From: Spartobacteria bacterium
Lineage (GTDB): Bacteria; Verrucomicrobiota; Verrucomicrobiae; Chthoniobacterales; UBA6821
Length of the DNA stretch: 9,714 nucleotides
Assembly (NCBI GenBank): GCA_003136515.1
Contig: PLEU01000074.1
Span: forward strand, 250-9,963
Reading direction: 5' to 3'
Part shown: positions 6,580 through 9,714 of the stretch, piece by piece
How positions within the stretch are numbered: the first letter of the stretch is position 1
Layout of the letters: every line of letters starts with the position of its first letter
Position numbers and translations under genes: made by a program
The notes under the pieces: model-generated
What the model was told of the DNA's origin: nothing
The model's input: the letters and a program-made list of their open reading frames with translations, nothing else
Database searches by the model: none

Positions 6580-7806
6580 ATGAATACCTTTTTTGCCGAA
6601 CTTGGCAGACAAATTTATCAATGCTGGCAGGAAGAAAATTTTACCCTCTCTGAATTCCCTAAGATTGCCCAATCAGCCCTAGAGGAGCAGCCCCCCTCGC
6701 AGCTTGTCGGTCTCCCTGAGCTGATCCGGGAATTCCTGCTTTCCGATGAGCAGCCGTTTCAGTCGGCATCGGGATTTGGTCAGCCGGAGCTAATAGTTTA
6801 TGACACACCGAAGTTCTACATCCAGATCCTCTTCTGGCTCGATGGGACGACTGACATCCACCAGCACGAATTTTCCGGAGCCTTCCATGTCATGGCGGGA
6901 TCAAGCATTCATTCAGAGTTTTCCTTTGAATCTACTCGGTCGATTACCGCCCACTGCCGCATTGGGAATCTACGGCTCAAGGCAGCGCATCTTTTGGAGA
7001 CAGGAAGCACGGTGCCAATTACTTCGGGAAAAAGCGGGATCCATTCCCTGTTCCATCTGGAGACTCCCTCCGTGACCGTGGTGGTGCGGACACACTCCGA
7101 TCCGGGTACCGGCCCCCAGTTCACCTATCTGCCACCGCATCTTGCCATCGATCCTCTGCAGAGCGATACTCTCACGACACGGCGGAAGCAGCTCCTCGAT
7201 GTGCTGGAGCAGACTAGTGATCCAAACTACTCTAGGCTGGTGGAAAAGATGGTCGCGGGGCTCGATTTCGAGCGGGGATTCTTCATCTTGCAAAATTGCA
7301 TGAGCCATCTTCGCGCGCTTGGTGTGTGGGAGGAGGTATGGGAAGTCTTTGCCTGTAAACACGGGCAGTTTGCAGCTTCGGTTTTGCCGACGCTGGAAGA
7401 AATCATCCGCCGTGATGGCATCGCCGCGTTGCGCGGCTCCATCGAAGAGATCGATCACCGCTTCTTCCTCGCGCTCCTGCTGAATCTGGAGCGGCGCGAG
7501 GATATTCTGGAAATGATCTCCCGCAAGTTTCCTGGCGATCCGCTGGAGACGATTCTGCGATGGGCTGAAGAATTGATCCAGTTTAATGAGACTGGAGTCT
7601 GGATTCTGGATGCGGAATTTCCGCAGGAGATCGGTGAAAGTGGTGATCTGGAGTTTGAGGAGACACCCTCAATATTCCTCTCCGCCCTAAACTATTTTCT
7701 TCTCAAGGGAGAGTTGCCTCAGGAACTCATGAAAATCGGCGAGGAAGAGATGGCTCTCTTACGGCAATCCTTCGGGAATTCAAGCTGGCGGACATTGTTG
7801 CTTTAA
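6580..7806 (+). CDS. Three-His cupin (thiol-dioxygenase-like) protein with helical C-terminal region
   Basis: A 408-residue, probably cytoplasmic protein that I do not recognise as a named family. Residues about 70-185 look like a cupin barrel. H94 and H96 lie in DIHQHEFSGAF, and H155 in SGKSGIHSLFHLETPSVTVVV. This HxH plus a distant H preceded by Gly-Ile resembles the three-histidine iron site of cysteine dioxygenase and related thiol dioxygenases. The canonical cupin glutamate after HxH is absent, as in that family. The position equivalent to the crosslinking Cys of mammalian cysteine dioxygenase would be Ala101. Residues about 195-408 are rich in Leu/Glu/Arg and look all-helical, with no motif known to me. 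Signal peptide and membrane segments are absent. The ATG has GGGAGAG about nine bases upstream, one of the better ribosome sites in the window. Its stop overlaps the bioA stop on the opposite strand. Dioxygenase activity is a hypothesis, and a binding-only cupin is equally possible. Confidence 0.85.
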   Translation: MNTFFAELGRQIYQCWQEENFTLSEFPKIAQSALEEQPPSQLVGLPELIREFLLSDEQPFQSASGFGQPELIVYDTPKFYIQILFWLDGTTDIHQHEFSGAFHVMAGSSIHSEFSFESTRSITAHCRIGNLRLKAAHLLETGSTVPITSGKSGIHSLFHLETPSVTVVVRTHSDPGTGPQFTYLPPHLAIDPLQSDTLTTRRKQLLDVLEQTSDPNYSRLVEKMVAGLDFERGFFILQNCMSHLRALGVWEEVWEVFACKHGQFAASVLPTLEEIIRRDGIAALRGSIEEIDHRFFLALLLNLERREDILEMISRKFPGDPLETILRWAEELIQFNETGVWILDAEFPQEIGESGDLEFEETPSIFLSALNYFLLKGELPQELMKIGEEEMALLRQSFGNSSWRTLLL

Positions 7807-9110
7807 CCCAAGCAGACCTCGCTAATTGCCAGGGCGATGGCATCGACCGCTTGGATGATTTGTTTCTCTGTAATGCAAAGCGGTGGCATCAGGACGATGG
7901 TGTCGAGTATGGGGCGGGTGAGGAGGCCGTGATTTCGTGCTGCCGCGCAAATTCTAGCGCCGGTCAACTCCTGCCACGGATAGGAGGTGCTAGTGTTTGG
8001 ATCGCGCATGATTTCTATCCCCGCGATGAATCTGCACTGTCTGATCTCCGAGACAACCGGGAGGGAGCGAAGGCGTTCCATCTCCGTCGTCAATATTGCA
8101 ATGTTCGGTTGAAGTCTCTCGATGGTGCGTTCAGAGTCGAAGAGATCAAGGCTAGCTAGGGCGGCAGCGCAGGCAACGGGGTTGGCCGTGTAACTGTGAC
8201 CGTAATAAAAAGTCTTCTGCTCCCAAGTTGTGCCGAGGAAGGCCTCGTAAATCTCTTCAGTGACGAGGGTCGCGGCCAGAGGGAGGACACCGCCGGTAAG
8301 TCCCTTGGCCAGGCAGAGGAGATCGGGAATAACGGATTCCTGCTCGCAGGCGAAGAGGGTTCCCGTTCTGCCAAAACCGGTCATGACTTCATCCAGAATC
8401 AGAAGAGCCCCTGTCCTGTCGCAGAAACGGCGGAGATCACGGAGCATCCCGATCGGCCACAGTCTCATGCCAGCTGATCCCTGAATGAGGGGCTCAATGA
8501 TGACGGCGGCCAACTCCTCGGGATGGGGAATGGCTTCCAACTCTTGCAGGTTTGAAAATCGGGCCGTTGGAAAATGGATTTTTGCAAAGCGGTCGAAGAA
8601 AGTTCCGATTCCGCCAAGGCTGGCAGCTCCTGCCGTGTCGCCGTGATAGGCGCCCGCAAAGCCCGCAAAGCGACAGCGCCTCGGGTGCCCCCGGAGTTGC
8701 CAGTATTGAAGCGACATCTTGAGGGCCACCTCAACCGCAGTGGAACCGTTGTCCGAAAAGAACACACGGGTCAGGGATCTCTCTGGAAGCTGTGTCACTA
8801 GGCGCTCAGCGAGTTCGATGGCCCCCGGGTGAGTCGTGCCGAGAAAAGATGTGTGATCCAATGTGGCAATCTGCCGGGAGACAGCCCCGATAATCGCGGG
8901 GTGGGAATGGCCGTGTATGTTTGTCCAGATGGAACTATTGCCGTCAATATAGCTCCGACCGCGGCTGTCGGTAAGGACTGCGCCCGATCCTCCAACGATA
9001 ATGAGGGGCTCCTCCTCGGACCACTTTTGCTGCTGGGTAAAGGGATGCCAGAGATATCGGTGATCGCGGAGGGCGAGTCCCTCAGTATCCCAAACTGAGG
9101 TATGACTCAT
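7803..9110 (-). CDS. bioA: Adenosylmethionine-8-amino-7-oxononanoate aminotransferase (BioA)
   Basis: PLP enzyme of fold type I (class III aminotransferase). It converts 7-keto-8-aminopelargonate to 7,8-diaminopelargonate in biotin synthesis, using S-adenosylmethionine as amino donor. The 435 residues match the family length. Landmarks are WHPFTQ (21-26, substrate-pocket Trp), YIDGNSSIWTNIHGHSHP (54-71) and DNGSTAVEVALKM (120-132). AYHGDT (154-159) follows, and then LILDEVMTGFGRTG (237-250), with D240 for the pyridine nitrogen. AKGLTGG carries the Schiff-base Lys K269 (268-274). GHSYTANPVACAAALASL (304-321) is strongly BioA-like, and R399 in LLTRPILD fits the carboxylate-binding Arg. The ATG at 9108-9110 overlaps the TGA of the upstream 88-residue gene (ATGA), and no Shine-Dalgarno is seen, so translational coupling is likely. 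No other biotin gene is in the window. The use of SAM rather than lysine as donor is inferred from family. Confidence 0.97.
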   Translation of the reverse strand: MSHTSVWDTEGLALRDHRYLWHPFTQQQKWSEEEPLIIVGGSGAVLTDSRGRSYIDGNSSIWTNIHGHSHPAIIGAVSRQIATLDHTSFLGTTHPGAIELAERLVTQLPERSLTRVFFSDNGSTAVEVALKMSLQYWQLRGHPRRCRFAGFAGAYHGDTAGAASLGGIGTFFDRFAKIHFPTARFSNLQELEAIPHPEELAAVIIEPLIQGSAGMRLWPIGMLRDLRRFCDRTGALLILDEVMTGFGRTGTLFACEQESVIPDLLCLAKGLTGGVLPLAATLVTEEIYEAFLGTTWEQKTFYYGHSYTANPVACAAALASLDLFDSERTIERLQPNIAILTTEMERLRSLPVVSEIRQCRFIAGIEIMRDPNTSTSYPWQELTGARICAAARNHGLLTRPILDTIVLMPPLCITEKQIIQAVDAIALAISEVCLG

Positions 9111-9373
9111 CGGTTCAAGTCGGCCAACATTTTTTTCGCGAGCTGAATGTCCCCATGAGCGGCGCGACGTCGGCGATATTTCCGCTCGAGGACTTCAAGA
9201 AAAGACTCCACATCAGAAGGAGGAGGATGGGTCTTCTTGTTATCATAATAGGTCCAGATTTCCGAATCGTCCCGCTTGGTCTGGAATCTCCAAAGACTCG
9301 CCTCCTTGATGACTCGGATTTCCCGCTTGACGCCATCCTCATCGCGGATTGTCCATTCGTGGCAGCTTCTCAT
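9107..9373 (-). CDS. Small unrecognised protein coupled to bioA
   Basis: An 88-residue, soluble, highly charged protein. Residues 5-45 read like alternating beta strands with a core of aromatic residues (HEWTIRDEDGVKREIRVIKE, then SLWRFQTKR and IWTYYDNK). Residues 52-88 look helical and basic (DVESFLEVLERKYRRRRAAH, then DIQLAKKMLADLNR). I recognise no family or catalytic motif. Its TGA overlaps the bioA ATG by four bases (ATGA), so it is very likely a real gene co-transcribed with bioA. Upstream of its ATG (9371-9373) an AGGAAA lies about 13 bases away, a poorly placed ribosome site. The basic C-terminal half would allow nucleic-acid contact, but this is only a guess from charge. A link to biotin synthesis is suggested only by the overlap and could be coincidental. 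Confidence 0.75.
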   Translation of the reverse strand: MRSCHEWTIRDEDGVKREIRVIKEASLWRFQTKRDDSEIWTYYDNKKTHPPPSDVESFLEVLERKYRRRRAAHGDIQLAKKMLADLNR

Positions 9374-9448
9374 GGGTGATTTGATTTCCTGTGAAATTGG
9401 GGATGAATACTAATTTTTGAGAAAAGTGAATGTTTTGTGGCGAAGAGT
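9374..9448. promoter_or_regulatory. Divergent promoter region between the bioA operon and the membrane protein gene
   Basis: The 75 bases separating two divergent starts are AT-rich compared with the flanking genes and must carry promoters or control sites for both. On the plus strand TTGATT (9381-9386) is followed by an AT-rich TGAATACTAAT, though no hexamer spacing is convincing. I see no clear BirA-type long inverted repeat with the TTGTAAAC half-sites known from biotin operators in other bacteria. Confidence 0.3.
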
Positions 9449-9714
9449 ATGGTTTTTCCTGGGGAAGTTGATACTTTCCCCCGCGTGCGCTCGCTCGGGA
9501 AGATATTTCTGTATGCTCTTTTCGTCCTCCTCGGAGGGGCCTTGGTGGCTCCCCAGGCGTGGCATCTCATTAACAACCTCCCCGCCACCTGGTTGCATGG
9601 TCTGATTGGCGAAGTGCAGAAGATGCCCTTTCACCGTTATCTTTCCCGCAGCATTCAGGTAACGGCCCTCCTCTTTCTCTGGCCGTTGCTGGCGTGGCTG
9701 AGAATTCACTCCAC
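9449..9714 (+). CDS. Membrane protein N-terminus, probable CPBP intramembrane protease (partial)
   Basis: An open frame from ATG 9449-9451 runs off the window end: 88 full codons are visible, and a TGA at 9404-9406 closes the frame upstream. The product starts MVFPGEVDTFPRVRSLGK, followed by a membrane helix (about 18-37, YALFVLLGGALVAP). A short loop ends in KMPFHRYLSRSIQ (58-70), and a second helix follows (about 70-85, ALLFLWPLLAWL). The helix, FHRY-S-R loop and LLWPL-type second helix resemble the beginning of CPBP (Abi/CAAX protease-like) intramembrane metalloproteases. The catalytic EExxxR and His motifs would lie outside the window, so the family call rests on N-terminal resemblance only. 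An in-frame GTG at 9437 is an alternative start. Only a weak GAAGAG precedes the ATG. Confidence 0.65.
   Translation, partial: MVFPGEVDTFPRVRSLGKIFLYALFVLLGGALVAPQAWHLINNLPATWLHGLIGEVQKMPFHRYLSRSIQVTALLFLWPLLAWLRIHS

Noticed and set aside
6328..6672. Minus-strand open frame of 114 codons in the same gap
   Set aside because: Its start lies inside the well-supported cupin gene on the other strand and the translation is not protein-like. It competes with the other spurious frame.
9374..9448. BirA operator upstream of the bioA operon
   Set aside because: No long interrupted palindrome with recognisable half-sites was found in the short divergent region.
1..9714. Mobile element, CRISPR array, defence island or phage segment
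   Set aside because: No transposase, integrase, direct-repeat array, tRNA-associated junction or toxin-antitoxin pair was seen. Nearly all genes are recognisable housekeeping types and composition looks even along the window.

Overview
The window reads as an ordinary chromosomal segment of a moderately GC-rich, Gram-negative-type bacterium. No rRNA, tRNA, IS element, integrase, CRISPR array or phage gene is visible. The gene content (phoH next to a 7TM-HD protein, an M42 peptidase, a DUF4239 membrane protein, an orphan bioA and the start of what looks like a CPBP-type membrane protease) and the style of the proteins suggest a member of the Verrucomicrobiota. That assignment is an inference from protein character only, without a marker gene or a search.

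Layout. Positions 1-3526 are a tight plus-strand run: the 3' part of an unrecognised helical-looking protein (1-450), a secreted beta-rich small protein with a PPC-like pattern (453-908), a PhoH-family ATPase (917-1942) and a 7TM-HD phosphodiesterase of the PgpH family (1964-3526). Gaps are 2, 8 and 21 bases, so this is very probably one operon. Positions 3564-6264 are three minus-strand genes, in transcription order a PPP-type metallophosphoesterase, a DUF4239 membrane protein and an M42 aminopeptidase, with gaps of about 70-100 bases. A gap of about 315 bases (6265-6579) without a credible gene separates this divergent pair. Then comes a plus-strand 408-residue protein with a three-histidine cupin domain resembling thiol dioxygenases (6580-7806). 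It runs convergently into bioA (7803-9110, minus), and the two stop codons overlap on a TTAA. Upstream of bioA and translationally coupled to it by an ATGA overlap is an 88-residue unrecognised gene (9107-9373). Divergent from it, a membrane protein starts at 9449 and runs off the window end.

How they work together. The phoH-pgpH pairing is a widely conserved neighbourhood, usually linked to RNA/ribosome quality control (with ybeY) and to c-di-AMP turnover. Here ybeY does not follow, and the PgpH homologue appears to lack the usual extracellular HDED domain while keeping all visible HD-domain metal-site residues. BioA makes 7,8-diaminopelargonate for biotin. No other biotin gene is in the window, so bioA is an orphan here. 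The three minus-strand genes have no obvious shared pathway.

No clear new multi-gene system stands out. The points most worth a second look are the ectodomain-less PgpH, the cupin-plus-helical 408-residue protein, the unrecognised genes at 1-908, the small gene coupled to bioA, and the general scarcity of Shine-Dalgarno motifs.
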